Notes under the pieces: generated by a model
What the model saw: the letters and a program-made list of their open reading frames with translations, nothing else
What the model was told of the DNA's origin: nothing
The model's database searches: none
In this document: positions 42,119 to 50,869 of the stretch, one piece after another
Position numbering within the stretch: the stretch's first letter is position 1
How the letters are laid out: the number at the start of each line of letters is the position of its first letter
Assembly (NCBI RefSeq): GCF_000621125.1
Contig: NZ_JHZC01000011.1
Span: forward strand, 62,001 to 126,000
Direction of reading: 5' to 3'
Source of the DNA: Maribacter antarcticus DSM 21422
GTDB taxonomy: Bacteria > Bacteroidota > Bacteroidia > Flavobacteriales > Flavobacteriaceae
Length of the DNA: 64,000 nucleotides
Program-made: the position numbers and the translations under genes

Positions 42119-42795
42119 ACGATGCTAAACTGGCAGAAGAGACTATTACTTTTGTAAAAAAAACCTTGCAACACGCAGAAGGAGGGCACGATTGGTTTCA
42201 CATAGAGCGTGTTTTTGACAATAGTATGCTGATTGCCCGCAGTGAAAAGGTAGATGTGCTGGTTGTAAGTCTAGGTGCGCTCTTACACGATATTGCAGAT
42301 GCCAAGTTCCACAATGGAGACGAATCCGTTGGCCCTACAATGGCAAAAGCCTTTTTAACGTCCTTGGACGTAAAAGAAAATATCGTGACGCATGTGGTCA
42401 ATATTATTAACCATATTTCTTATAAAAATTCCTTAGAAACAGAGTCAGGAGAAAAGTTCAACTCCTTGGAACTTCGAGTGGTCCAAGATGCCGACCGCTT
42501 GGATGCCCTTGGCGCCATTGGTATTGCCAGAGCCTTTAATTACGGTGGGTTTAAAAACCGCGTCATGCATGATCCGGATATACCACCCAACCTAAAAATG
42601 AATAAGGCCCAATACAAGAAGTCCAAGGCACCCACCATCAATCACTTTTACGAAAAACTGTTGCTACTGAAGGATAAAATGAATACCAAAACAGGCAAGC
42701 AACTGGCCGAGCAACGGCATCAATACATGTTGGGCTTTTTGGAGCAGTTCTATACCGAATGGAATCCTTTAGTGGTTAATAAGCTTAGGGCGTAG
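42115..42795 (+). CDS. HD-domain phosphohydrolase
   Basis: A 226-residue HD-superfamily hydrolase of the YedJ-like group. The metal-binding set is visible: His in GGHDWFHIERVFDNS (about 24-38), the HD pair in LGALLHDIADAKFHNGD (about 57-73), HVVNIINHISYKNS with a further His, and Asp in RVVQDADRLDALGAIGIAR (about 122-140). FNYGGFKN and the C-terminal helices complete the family pattern. Such enzymes cleave phosphoester or pyrophosphate bonds of nucleotides. It is translationally coupled to plsC by a 4-bp overlap. Confidence 0.92.
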   Translation: MNDAKLAEETITFVKKTLQHAEGGHDWFHIERVFDNSMLIARSEKVDVLVVSLGALLHDIADAKFHNGDESVGPTMAKAFLTSLDVKENIVTHVVNIINHISYKNSLETESGEKFNSLELRVVQDADRLDALGAIGIARAFNYGGFKNRVMHDPDIPPNLKMNKAQYKKSKAPTINHFYEKLLLLKDKMNTKTGKQLAEQRHQYMLGFLEQFYTEWNPLVVNKLRA

Positions 42796-43226
42796 TTCAT
42801 TTGTTATCTAGTTCAATAATAGTTAGGGTAAAACTTTTATTTTTAGGCGCTTTACTATTAAAAGTAGCTTATTGTTTGTGTAAATACATACGAACACAAG
42901 GCATAAAGGAACGCTAAATATAAAAACAAAAGAAAAGGGTGCAATTATCAATGATAACTGTGCCTTTTTATGCCTTGTTTAGGTGCTCGTACTTTAAAGT
43001 CTGCTATAACATGTTCCCCAAACGGGCTATTGACTAGAATACATAACTCAAAACAAGGTTGGTCTTCAACTTATTTGTGTCATGCACCAAGCACTTAAGT
43101 TTTTATTTGATTTGACCCAAAACACGAACGGCACAACCATAGTATCAGCATTCGCTGTATCCCCCGGAATATATTTTCATTGTATTAAATTGAATGAAAA
43201 CTATTTTGATATATGTTTTTTACACC
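42796..43226. other. Gene-free gap with nested inverted repeats
   Basis: No gene is seen. TACGAACA plus CAAGGCATAAAGG (42889-42909) is mirrored by CCTTTTTATGCCTTG (42963-42977) and TGCTCGTA (42984-42991). Inside it a smaller hairpin (about 42935-42969: GGGTGCAATTATC against GATAACTGTGCC, then a T run) can terminate transcription of the HD gene. The remainder is AT-rich and unlike neighbouring intergenic DNA. Confidence 0.5.
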
Positions 43227-44414
43227 TTATTTATTCAACGGTAATGAAAATTTAAAATTACTACCCTTACCTAATTTGCTCTCAACCCAAATTTTTCCGC
43301 CATGTTTTTCTACAAATTCTTTGCAAAGTAGCAAGCCTAAACCTGAACCCTTTTCATTTGCTGTTCCAAGGGCTGTTTGATTTATTTCTAGATTGAATAA
43401 TTTATTTTGGGTTTCTTGATCCATTCCAACCCCATTATCAGAAACGGTAATTTCAATACAGTTATCGTACTGCGCTGCGCAGACATTTACTTGACCTTTT
43501 GACTTTGTGTATTTTATAGCATTCGAAATAAGATTTCTTAAAACCGTTTTAATCATATTATGATCAGCAAGAACTTCAATTTCTTCTGATTGATTATAAT
43601 TTAGTACTATATTTTTATTTTGTGCACTTGCATTTGAAAGCTTAAAAATTGCTTGAATAGTAGCCGAAAATCTTACCTGTTCTGGTTTAAAACTAATTTG
43701 TCCGCTTTGTGATTTTGCCCAATTCAATAAATTATCAAGTAAAACTAGTGTGCTTTGGGTTGTTGAATGTATGATGTCTGAGTACTTTTTAATTTTTTCG
43801 ACATCATATTTTTGTACATTTTCAGTTAGTAATTCAGAAAAACTCAATAGACTATTAAATGGACTTCTTAAATCATGAGCAATTATTGAAAAAAATTTGT
43901 CCTTTGTGACATTCAGTTCCCTTAATTGAATTTCACTTTCATGTAGCGATTGTTCAACATTTCTTCTTTTGGTAATGTCATGTATTATCGAAAATAACAC
44001 GCGTTGTCCCTTACATTCAATTGGTGAAGAATGAGCTTCAACAATTCGTATTTCGCCATTTGCTAATTTATGAGGAAATACAAAATAATTTCGCTTTTCA
44101 ATTATTGCATTTGTTCGCTCAATCAAAACTTGTTCTTGCGACAATGTATTAATTTCATCAATATTCATAGAACACAGTTTTGACTTTTCATATCCATAGA
44201 ATTTAATCGCTGAATTGTTTGCATTGATAATCAAGCCTGTTTTTGATTCTATTAATAGCATTATCGCATTATGTCGCTCAAACATATTTTTAAAACTGTC
44301 TTCGTTTTCTTTTACGAATGTATCTGAAGACTCTTCTTTCAATAAATGTTGATGGACAGAATTCAAAATATTATTTTGCTTTTTAAGCTGATTTTTCCGC
44401 TGTTTTAATTCCAT
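43227..44414 (-). CDS. PAS-domain sensor histidine kinase (soluble)
   Basis: A 395-residue kinase without membrane segments. A Lys/Gln-rich coiled-coil start (about 1-45) is followed by a PAS domain (about 45-160; GLIINANNSAIKFYGYEKSK, quoted in part, and the PAC segment VLFSIIHDITKRR). A short linker helix then leads to HisKA with FFSIIAHDLRSPFNSLLSF (His about 184) and HATPase_c with NLISNAIKY (N box), VSDNGVGMDQ (G1) and GSGLGLLLCKEF (G2). No receiver or regulator gene is adjacent, making it an orphan kinase. Its DNA is more AT-rich than the neighbours and it lies next to an unusual inverted repeat. Confidence 0.93.
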   Translation of the reverse strand: MELKQRKNQLKKQNNILNSVHQHLLKEESSDTFVKENEDSFKNMFERHNAIMLLIESKTGLIINANNSAIKFYGYEKSKLCSMNIDEINTLSQEQVLIERTNAIIEKRNYFVFPHKLANGEIRIVEAHSSPIECKGQRVLFSIIHDITKRRNVEQSLHESEIQLRELNVTKDKFFSIIAHDLRSPFNSLLSFSELLTENVQKYDVEKIKKYSDIIHSTTQSTLVLLDNLLNWAKSQSGQISFKPEQVRFSATIQAIFKLSNASAQNKNIVLNYNQSEEIEVLADHNMIKTVLRNLISNAIKYTKSKGQVNVCAAQYDNCIEITVSDNGVGMDQETQNKLFNLEINQTALGTANEKGSGLGLLLCKEFVEKHGGKIWVESKLGKGSNFKFSLPLNK

Positions 44415-44528
44415 GGCTTCTTAAGTGCTTTTTATTAAAAAAATCTTACATCAACCTCATAAATAAATGTCATTAAATAAGCACGAAAAACCCTCATCTA
44501 ATCAATTTAAAACCCTTCAAAAAACTAT

Positions 44529-44560
44529 TTTGATATATTTTACTTTTGGGTGTACCTTTG
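44529..44560 (+). promoter_or_regulatory. Promoter of the membrane AraC-type regulator
   Basis: TACCTTTG (44553-44560) fits TAnnTTTG and a TTTTG about 20 nt upstream fits the -33 box. The ATG follows at 44581, giving a leader of about 14 nt. Confidence 0.6.
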
Positions 44561-44580
44561 AAAATCAATCAAACCATTGA

Positions 44581-45714
44581 ATGCCCCTTATCTATCTAAT
44601 CAGCGTCTGCTTTTGTTTTTTTACAGCAGCCGTTATATATTTCAAAATAAATACCAATAAGATTTTTGGGGTTTATTTATTAGTATGGTATTTAATCTTT
44701 AACGGGATTGCCAATTTATTTGTTGTGCTTTTAGATTCTGGATATTTGGCTTATGTACCCTATCTATATAAAATCCCTGTTCCTCTTACGCTACTGGTTA
44801 TGCCACTATCTTATTTGTACATCAGAAGCACATTAAATAATGAAAATAGATTTAAGAGAACAGATTTTATTCATCTCTTGCCTTTTGCTGTGTTCACCAT
44901 AAACTATCTACCGTTTTACTTCATGCCACTTGGAGAAAAGACGGTACTCGTGAATAAGGTAATTGAAGATATTTCTTTAACAGTATCGCACCAAGATGGA
45001 ATGCTTCCAGAATGGCTAAGTGTTGTGGTTAGAGTTGCTTCTATGATTTTTTATTTGATTCTCATTGGGTTCTTTTTAAAAAAATATTACAAACACAATA
45101 GCTCGTCAAGACCTCATTTTTTAAAAATTAAAAATTGGGTCTACACCCTTTTTAGACTTCAGATTATGTACTGGGTAGGACTAAATATTATATACTTTAT
45201 ATTTGGATTGAAACTACTTAAAATTACCGAAGGAGATGTTCTTTTTGATTTTATGTCAGGTACAATTGTTTCCCTATTTTTTCTAAGAATCGCTACCTAC
45301 CTATTAATGAACCCAAATTTACTTTTAGGCCTTAATTATAAATTGGCGCCAAATATTACTGAAGAAGTTGAACCGTTGATGCGTAGTACTGATTTTAAAA
45401 AAATACATCAATATATATTTCATGATGATTTTTACAAAGACTCAACATTAAATATTACTCAGGTGGCATCCCACACTAATATGAGTCCAAGGAATATTAG
45501 TATCGCAATAAGTGACCAAGGTTTTGAAAACTTTAAACACTATGTTAATGATTTAAGGGTGTCTCTTGTGAAAGAAAGGCTTACCGCAGATGTACTAAAA
45601 AGTTATTCAATAGAAGCCATTGCAACTGATTGTGGGTTTAATTCTACGCCTACTTTTTACAGAGCCTTTAAAAAGAGATACAATCAAACTCCAACCGATT
45701 TTTTGAAAAAATAA
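44581..45714 (+). CDS. Membrane-anchored AraC-family transcriptional regulator
   Basis: A 377-residue protein with an N-terminal module of about seven hydrophobic helices (residues 2-245; e.g. LISVCFCFFTAAVIYF and VVVRVASMIFYLILIGFF) and a C-terminal double helix-turn-helix of AraC type (about 285-377): STLNITQVASHTNMSPRNIS for the first HTH and SIEAIATDCGFNSTPTFYRA with FKKRYNQTPTDFL for the second. Such 7TM-plus-AraC proteins are common one-component sensors in Bacteroidetes. The target is unknown; the divergent neighbour kinase and the downstream secreted protein are candidates. Confidence 0.92.
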   Translation: MPLIYLISVCFCFFTAAVIYFKINTNKIFGVYLLVWYLIFNGIANLFVVLLDSGYLAYVPYLYKIPVPLTLLVMPLSYLYIRSTLNNENRFKRTDFIHLLPFAVFTINYLPFYFMPLGEKTVLVNKVIEDISLTVSHQDGMLPEWLSVVVRVASMIFYLILIGFFLKKYYKHNSSSRPHFLKIKNWVYTLFRLQIMYWVGLNIIYFIFGLKLLKITEGDVLFDFMSGTIVSLFFLRIATYLLMNPNLLLGLNYKLAPNITEEVEPLMRSTDFKKIHQYIFHDDFYKDSTLNITQVASHTNMSPRNISIAISDQGFENFKHYVNDLRVSLVKERLTADVLKSYSIEAIATDCGFNSTPTFYRAFKKRYNQTPTDFLKK

Positions 45715-45846
45715 GGGCCAAAAGTCAAACGCTTAAAAAACCATATACACGTGTTTTGTGCCTTTCTTAATAACTTCTTTTATTAAGGTATAGTTGCCCT
45801 AGACTTAAAGTTCATTTGCTTACATTTAAAACCAAATATTTGAATT

Positions 45847-46494
45847 ATGAAAAAACTCTTTGCTGTCTTTATGCTCTGTCTAATTTTAATGGCTTTTAAC
45901 ACATCTAAAGCTACCAAGGCGGGGGTTTTGCCTGAAACTTCCCTTTTCAATAACCCCACTGCCATAGATACCTCAGGAGCAAAACGATTTTGGGATAGGT
46001 TAAAAAACCATTGTGGAAAAAGCTTTGAAGGAAAAATAGTAAACGCACCGGCCGGAGATGATTTTCACGGCAAACGCCTTGTAATGCATGTGCTCTCCTG
46101 TAGTGACGATGAAATCTTGATTCCTTTTAATGTGGGTGATAATCGAAGTAGAACCTGGGTTTTAAAATACAAAAACGGTAAAATAGAGCTCAAACACGAT
46201 CACAGACATGAGGATGGAACATCGGATAAGGTAACCATGTATGGCGGTACCACTCCCAATACTGGACTTCCCCAATTGGCTATTTTTCCTGCGGATGAGG
46301 AGACTGCAACTATTATTCCAGCAGCTGCCAACAATGTATGGTGGATTACCCTCGATACAAAAGCATTCACCTACAATCTAAGACGCATAGGCACGGAACG
46401 TTTCTTTTCGGTGTCATTTGACCTGACTTACGAAATAGAACAACCTAAAGCCTCTTGGGGCTGGGAAGGTTATAGCGTGCCAGCCAAAAAGTGA
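45847..46494 (+). CDS. Secreted protein of unknown function
   Basis: A 215-residue protein with a signal peptide (LFAVFMLCLILMAFNTSKA). The mature part contains FWDRLKNHCGKSFEGKIVN, LVMHVLSCSDDEILIPFNVG, a His-rich segment (LKHDHRHEDGTSDKVTMYGG) and QLAIFPADEETATIIPAAA. Two Cys in the mature part could form a disulfide, and the HDHRHED cluster could bind metal. I recall similar lone periplasmic proteins in marine bacteria but no family name or role. It is a single gene after the AraC regulator, with a TTCATTTG-like -7 element (45811-45818). Confidence 0.75.
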   Translation: MKKLFAVFMLCLILMAFNTSKATKAGVLPETSLFNNPTAIDTSGAKRFWDRLKNHCGKSFEGKIVNAPAGDDFHGKRLVMHVLSCSDDEILIPFNVGDNRSRTWVLKYKNGKIELKHDHRHEDGTSDKVTMYGGTTPNTGLPQLAIFPADEETATIIPAAANNVWWITLDTKAFTYNLRRIGTERFFSVSFDLTYEIEQPKASWGWEGYSVPAKK

Positions 46495-46650
46495 GATAGG
46501 CAATATTTTAGCCACAAAAATAGATAACTGAGTATACTTTTGTTGACCTCTATAAAAAGAATACATCGCTACTCCCCATTAAAACCCTCACATTATTTTT
46601 TGAAAATTGAACAAAAAAAATAGTTTTATAATTATTCGTTAACTTTAACA

Positions 46651-47556
46651 ATGATAGGATTACAAACAAGACTAACTCAACTAGCTAGACTCTTTTTATC
46701 TGAAAATTCAAAAAAGACTATAGAACGGGTCATTTTGATGCTTGCCATTGCCAGTTTCATTGTGCATTTGCTGTGTATCTATTTTGCAGAATTCCTTCCT
46801 TTTTTAGATTCAGGAAGCCCTTTATTAGGAAACCCTATTGCTGCTGTCTACACCCCATTTTCCTTTATTCTGGTTTACGAGGTCTATCTTTTGGTATACT
46901 ATCTACCAAAATCTATAACTAATTATATTAGCAAACAGTACGAAATCATCAGTTTAATCATCATTAGGCGATTGTTCAAAGATTTGGCAAATCTTAAACT
47001 CAGTACCGACTGGTTTACCATCAAAGACGATTTACAATTTACCTATGATATTTTAGCCTCGGTAATGCTCTTTTACCTTTTGTTCTGGTTCTACCGTCTA
47101 AACAAAAACCGAAAAATACTAAATACCGAGACCTTGTCCCTTGGCGTTTCCATGGATAAATTTGTTACTTTCAAAAAGGTTATCGCCGTAATTCTAGTGC
47201 CACTCCTACTTTGTTTAGCGGTATATACGTTTGGCAAATGGGGATATCTTGAGTTTTCAGATAACAATGGTAGCTTAAAGGAATTAAAAAATATCAACAA
47301 TATCTTTTTTGATGAGTTTTTCACTGTACTGATTGTCGTAGATGTGTTGTTACTCTTGGTCTCTTTTTTTTATACGGATAAATACCATAAGGTGATTAGA
47401 AACTCCGGCTTTGTTATTTCTACCATTCTTATTAGATTATCCTTTTCAGTTGATGGCCTTGTTAATACAGTGTTGATTGTTTTTGCCGTTATTTTTGGAT
47501 TGACCATATTAGCGATACATAATCAGTTTGAAAGGCACCTAGAGGTTGAACCTTAG
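46651..47556 (+). CDS. Multi-pass membrane protein, unknown function
   Basis: A 301-residue protein with about six or seven membrane helices: VILMLAIASFIVHLLCIYF (about 28-46), FSFILVYEVYLLVYYLP, a helix near 125-150 (ILASVMLFYLLFWFY), VIAVILVPLLLCLAVYTFG, FFTVLIVVDVLLLLVSFFY and a final pair ending TILAIHNQF. A short soluble start precedes the first helix. I do not recognise a transport or enzyme motif. The gene appears monocistronic, with TAACTTTA (one mismatch from consensus) only 4 nt before the ATG and a hairpin terminator downstream. Confidence 0.7.
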   Translation: MIGLQTRLTQLARLFLSENSKKTIERVILMLAIASFIVHLLCIYFAEFLPFLDSGSPLLGNPIAAVYTPFSFILVYEVYLLVYYLPKSITNYISKQYEIISLIIIRRLFKDLANLKLSTDWFTIKDDLQFTYDILASVMLFYLLFWFYRLNKNRKILNTETLSLGVSMDKFVTFKKVIAVILVPLLLCLAVYTFGKWGYLEFSDNNGSLKELKNINNIFFDEFFTVLIVVDVLLLLVSFFYTDKYHKVIRNSGFVISTILIRLSFSVDGLVNTVLIVFAVIFGLTILAIHNQFERHLEVEP

Positions 47557-47670
47557 CCATAAACAGCAAATCAATCTGTATTGATAAGCTCCCTAAAATA
47601 TAAATTATCAAACAAGCATCCCAAAACAATCTCGGTGGGAGCAACCCTATCGCTAAAAGCTTTGAACTAA

Positions 47671-47712
47671 AAAAACCAATAGCCTCTTATTAAAGGATAC
47701 CACTGGTTTTTC
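47671..47712. terminator. Hairpin terminator between convergent genes
   Basis: AAAAACCA (47671-47678) pairs with TGGTTTTT (47704-47711), with A and T runs on opposite sides that suit both the plus-strand membrane gene and the minus-strand glycosyltransferase. The loop of 25 nt makes it moderate. Confidence 0.5.
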
Positions 47713-47749
47713 TTAAAAATAGTGTCTTGAGCATAATTGTTTTTCTTTT

Positions 47750-49159
47750 TTATCCTCTCGTTAACCAACCTCTCCTATTAGCGGTAGCTATGGCGTAAGG
47801 CGTAATCCAAAAGAGTCCGAATGTAAATAGAATACTGTACGAGTATGCCCAAAACGCTTCAGAAAAACTATAACGCTTTGCATAAAAAATAACAGGAAAA
47901 GTCGATAATACCAAGATACTTACAAACGTAGAGCTTAGGAAAAGTAACGGATGCGACAATACAAAAAAGAACATGAACAACATAAACGGATAGCTCATGA
48001 TAATCTTTGTAGCTTGACTAAAAAACAATAGTCGCGTACCTATCTTAGAACCTTTCCTGAAATTCATGAACACATATTTGGACATTTCAATATTCTCTCG
48101 AACATTACTCCTGCCCCATCTAATGAACATTTTATAAAGCCCTGTGTACTCCTCAGGTACATTGGTGTAGGCATAAGCGTTTCTTTGGAATAGGACATGA
48201 TACCCTTGTTTCAATATCATATTGGTCATGGCGCGATCCTCTCCAATATCAGATGCTTGACCCATAAAAGTCTGATTAATCCATTGTGGTAGACAAGCAA
48301 AAACGGCTTCGCTGCGATAAGCGGCCAAAGCACCCGGTGTACATAATACTGAATTTAAACTACTCTCTGCAGAGCGAACAAACTCAAAGCTAAGTACGAA
48401 ACTTACATCTAACATTTTGGGTAGTAAAGCCCTTTCGTTGTTCAATACGCGAATATTACCCGCAACTGCACCACATTTTGTGTTCGTCACAAACGGACTT
48501 ACTAAGTTACGGAGCGTATCTTTCTTCACAATAGAATCACTGTCTACGGTTACAAACACAGCGCCCGTACCTTCATTAAAACCACGGTACAGTGCATGAC
48601 GTTTTCCCATATTCTTAGGCTGTTGGCAAATAGATACTCGGTCTCCCAATTGCTTTTTAGCCTCTTGCATCCATTTCCAAGTATCATCTTTACTCCCATC
48701 ATCGATAGAAAGTAACTGTAGTTTTTCTTGTGGAAAATCGCTCTCGGCCAAACTGATTAACGTAGCCCAAACTTGTTTTCCTTCGTTATACGCGGGAACG
48801 ATTACGGTAACTGTTGGCAGTTCTTCATCAGAAACGGAGCTAATGGCCTTATACATAAAATACCTAACTAAAGTGTAAAGGAAAAATAAAGCCTTGTACA
48901 GAAATAACCCTGAAGCAATAGCTATAAAAATAAATCCAAAAGTAGAACTTTTGCGATCTAACCGAAACTGTGTGAAATCGTTTTGTAAAATAAATACTAG
49001 ATATGCAGAACCTAGCATAAGCACCAGGGTACTACCCAAAACAAAAACCCCCCAAGCATTTGCCGTTTCAAAGAAAACGGTAATACTAGCGATGATTCCC
49101 TTATTCTTTTTTTGCGCAGACGTACGTACCTTTTCAATCATGCTCTTTTTAATTTTCAA
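47750..49159 (-). CDS. Family 2 glycosyltransferase, membrane (hyaluronan/cellulose synthase-like)
   Basis: A 469-residue processive-type GT2. Two N-terminal membrane helices (about 35-60 and 75-100) precede the catalytic domain, which starts TVTVIVPAYNEGKQVWATL (about 118). Donor and metal motifs are LLSIDDGSKDD, VTVDSDSIVKKD, the acceptor/base GEDRAMTN and the RWGRSNVRE signature that corresponds to the QxxRW motif. Three or four C-terminal helices follow and form the export path. It would build a beta-linked exopolysaccharide. No synthase partner is adjacent. The start may be the Met at 49141. Confidence 0.9.
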   Translation of the reverse strand: MKIKKSMIEKVRTSAQKKNKGIIASITVFFETANAWGVFVLGSTLVLMLGSAYLVFILQNDFTQFRLDRKSSTFGFIFIAIASGLFLYKALFFLYTLVRYFMYKAISSVSDEELPTVTVIVPAYNEGKQVWATLISLAESDFPQEKLQLLSIDDGSKDDTWKWMQEAKKQLGDRVSICQQPKNMGKRHALYRGFNEGTGAVFVTVDSDSIVKKDTLRNLVSPFVTNTKCGAVAGNIRVLNNERALLPKMLDVSFVLSFEFVRSAESSLNSVLCTPGALAAYRSEAVFACLPQWINQTFMGQASDIGEDRAMTNMILKQGYHVLFQRNAYAYTNVPEEYTGLYKMFIRWGRSNVRENIEMSKYVFMNFRKGSKIGTRLLFFSQATKIIMSYPFMLFMFFFVLSHPLLFLSSTFVSILVLSTFPVIFYAKRYSFSEAFWAYSYSILFTFGLFWITPYAIATANRRGWLTRG

Positions 49160-49405
49160 TTAATTAGGTGCTCTAATAAAAGTGTTCCACTACTATACGT
49201 TGTGTATCACTTTTTAGATGTCTGTTTTCAATTAGTTAATCTTGAAAGCATCGCATTTAACATTTGCTTGATTTTGAGTATATTTCTATTACGTAAAACG
49301 GGGTATAACAGTACCTGTTATTTTCCTGAATTTCATCGAGGGTGCCCCTCCATGTCCATTTCTGTGGTAGTAAATCTGACTGGGAATACCTTGTTCCTTT
49401 GCTAC

Positions 49406-49726
49406 TTAATAACTTATATAGCTATGTTCTGGTATTACGTTCCAAAAGTGTTCGTCTACAAAAAGTACTACCCCCACTAAAATATGGACTAGTCCCATAA
49501 ATAATGGGTAGTTTTCTATCTCTGTTTGCTCCGTTCGGGTAACCGTTACATGCATACGATTTAGTTTTTCGTAGGTATCACTTTCAAATTCCGTCTCCAC
49601 CCATAAATCGTAATGTATCCATTTACCGTTGCCCTCGAAAGTAGCAACTAGCTGCACTACCCTATCCTTAAAAATGGATATGTATTCATTTCTAGCTGGG
49701 TATAAAAAAGGTTTCGCTAGGGAGAT
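49406..49726 (-). CDS. Uncharacterised reading frame, possibly a gene fragment
   Basis: The minus-strand frame is open from the stop at 49727-49729 down to the TAA-side end at 49406. It contains a coherent protein-like sequence: LAKPFLYPARNEYISIFKD, VQLVATFEGNGKWIHYDLWV, ESDTYEKLNRMHVTVTRTE and a hydrophobic segment (FMGLVHILVGVVLFV) near the end. No ATG precedes the conserved-looking part; GTG at 49655-49657 is the only usable later start. It may be the 3' part of a gene that lost its 5' end, or a small membrane protein with a non-ATG start. No family recognised. Confidence 0.4.
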   Translation of the reverse strand: MSLAKPFLYPARNEYISIFKDRVVQLVATFEGNGKWIHYDLWVETEFESDTYEKLNRMHVTVTRTEQTEIENYPLFMGLVHILVGVVLFVDEHFWNVIPEHSYISY

Positions 49727-49790
49727 TTAAAGATTTTAAAACGCCATGAATAAATAACGTCTTAGCATATGAAATACATATAATAAGGCG

Positions 49791-50498
49791 CTAGTTATCT
49801 ATTCTTTTAATCTCCGTTTCTTCTAAAAGCGATTCATTACGCAAGCGCAAGAAAACTTGTGCTGTAGTAATCACATCAAGCTCGCAATAGCACGCGATTC
49901 TATCAAGGTCTTTATCCTTATAAAATACGTCACGTACCATGCTGCCATCTATGTCTTCTTTTGGGGAAGCGATACCTAAAACATTGGCCAAAAGTTTCAA
50001 GGAGGTATAATTTTTATAGTCTCCAAATTTCCATAGATCCTTGGTGTCCAAATGGTTAACTTCCCAAGGTTTCTTGCCAAATAGATTTAAATGATAGGGA
50101 AGGGAAATCCCATTAATGATCATCCGCCTAGCGATATAGGGAAAATCAAATTCTTTGCCATTGTGAGCACATAGCATATGTTTCACTAGGCCAAAATGTT
50201 TTTCCAACAAGTCCTTAAACTGCTCTAGTAGTTGCGGTTCTTCACCCTTAAACGTAGTTACCCTGAATGTCTTCGAGTCTCCATCTAGTTTGAAATAACC
50301 AACGGATATACAAACAACTCTTCCAAATTCCGCCCAAATACCTGCACGTTCATAAAACGCTTCAGGCGTGTGTAGGTCTTTACGGTGGAACCTGGTTTTT
50401 TGTGCCCATAACTCCTGCGTAGTTTCATCCATCGTGCAAAAATTAGGATGCTGCAGAACCGTTTCTATATCTAAGAAAAGAATATATTCTAGGTTGAT
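49791..50498 (-). CDS. PolB-type 3'-5' exonuclease (DNA_pol_B_exo2-like), start unclear
   Basis: The first ATG (50432) gives 213 residues, but the frame stays open upstream and the 22 codons before it read INLEYILFLDIETVLQHPNF, which contains the Exo I motif (DIE) that a DEDD exonuclease needs. Downstream, Exo II lies in LCAHNGKEFDFPYIARRM and Exo III in CYCELDVITTAQVFLRLR. So the real protein starts near 50498, where only non-ATG codons (ATC, ATT) are available. Family members often begin with Met at this point. It is a predicted 3'-5' exonuclease of unknown pathway. Confidence 0.75.
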   Translation of the reverse strand: MNLEYILFLDIETVLQHPNFCTMDETTQELWAQKTRFHRKDLHTPEAFYERAGIWAEFGRVVCISVGYFKLDGDSKTFRVTTFKGEEPQLLEQFKDLLEKHFGLVKHMLCAHNGKEFDFPYIARRMIINGISLPYHLNLFGKKPWEVNHLDTKDLWKFGDYKNYTSLKLLANVLGIASPKEDIDGSMVRDVFYKDKDLDRIACYCELDVITTAQVFLRLRNESLLEETEIKRIDN

Positions 50499-50869
50499 TT
50501 TGTAAAGCTGAGAGTATCCTTATGGATTTTAAATTATAACAATACTTTGATGTAGCAAGAAGCCAGGGCCAAAACATAGTGTTATAACCATGCACTATGC
50601 TTTTATTCTGCAGTATGTTCCCTGCTATTACAAGTCTTTTAACGGCTTATAAAGGAAATAATACCCCTTGTATTTAATCTAATAGTGAATCTATTTTAAG
50701 CTTGCGCCTAAAACTAAGGTACCGACTTCTTGGTCTGTTTTGATGTATGGTCTAAAAGATGTATAATTAGAAAGCAATGTTGGTTGGATTAAAACTATCG
50801 ATGAACTACCATTTATAGTCTCTTAATTTCTTAGTACTATCCAAGTACAGACTATCCGTTCGGTAAAAT
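50499..50869. other. Intergenic stretch with a possible barrel-gene remnant
   Basis: No complete gene is seen between the exonuclease and ogt. On the minus strand 50691-50822 is an open frame of about 43 codons bounded by stops, which reads like the last strands of an outer-membrane barrel (SNYTSFRPYIKTDQEVG, TLVLGASLK). It has no start codon and may be a remnant or chance. Confidence 0.35.

Noticed and set aside
42889..42991. Integron attC site
   Set aside because: The element is an imperfect inverted repeat of the right size, but I cannot find the conserved core pairs (RYYYAAC and GTTRRRY) at its ends, and no integrase is present.
46630..46651. GTTAACTTTAAC as a third Pho box
   Set aside because: It lacks two repeats 11 bp apart and lies directly at the ATG, so it reads better as a -7 element.
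49112..49480. Plus-strand 122-codon frame over the glycosyltransferase start
   Set aside because: It overlaps a well-supported gene on the other strand, has no family features and an Arg/Cys/Phe-rich composition typical of shadow frames.
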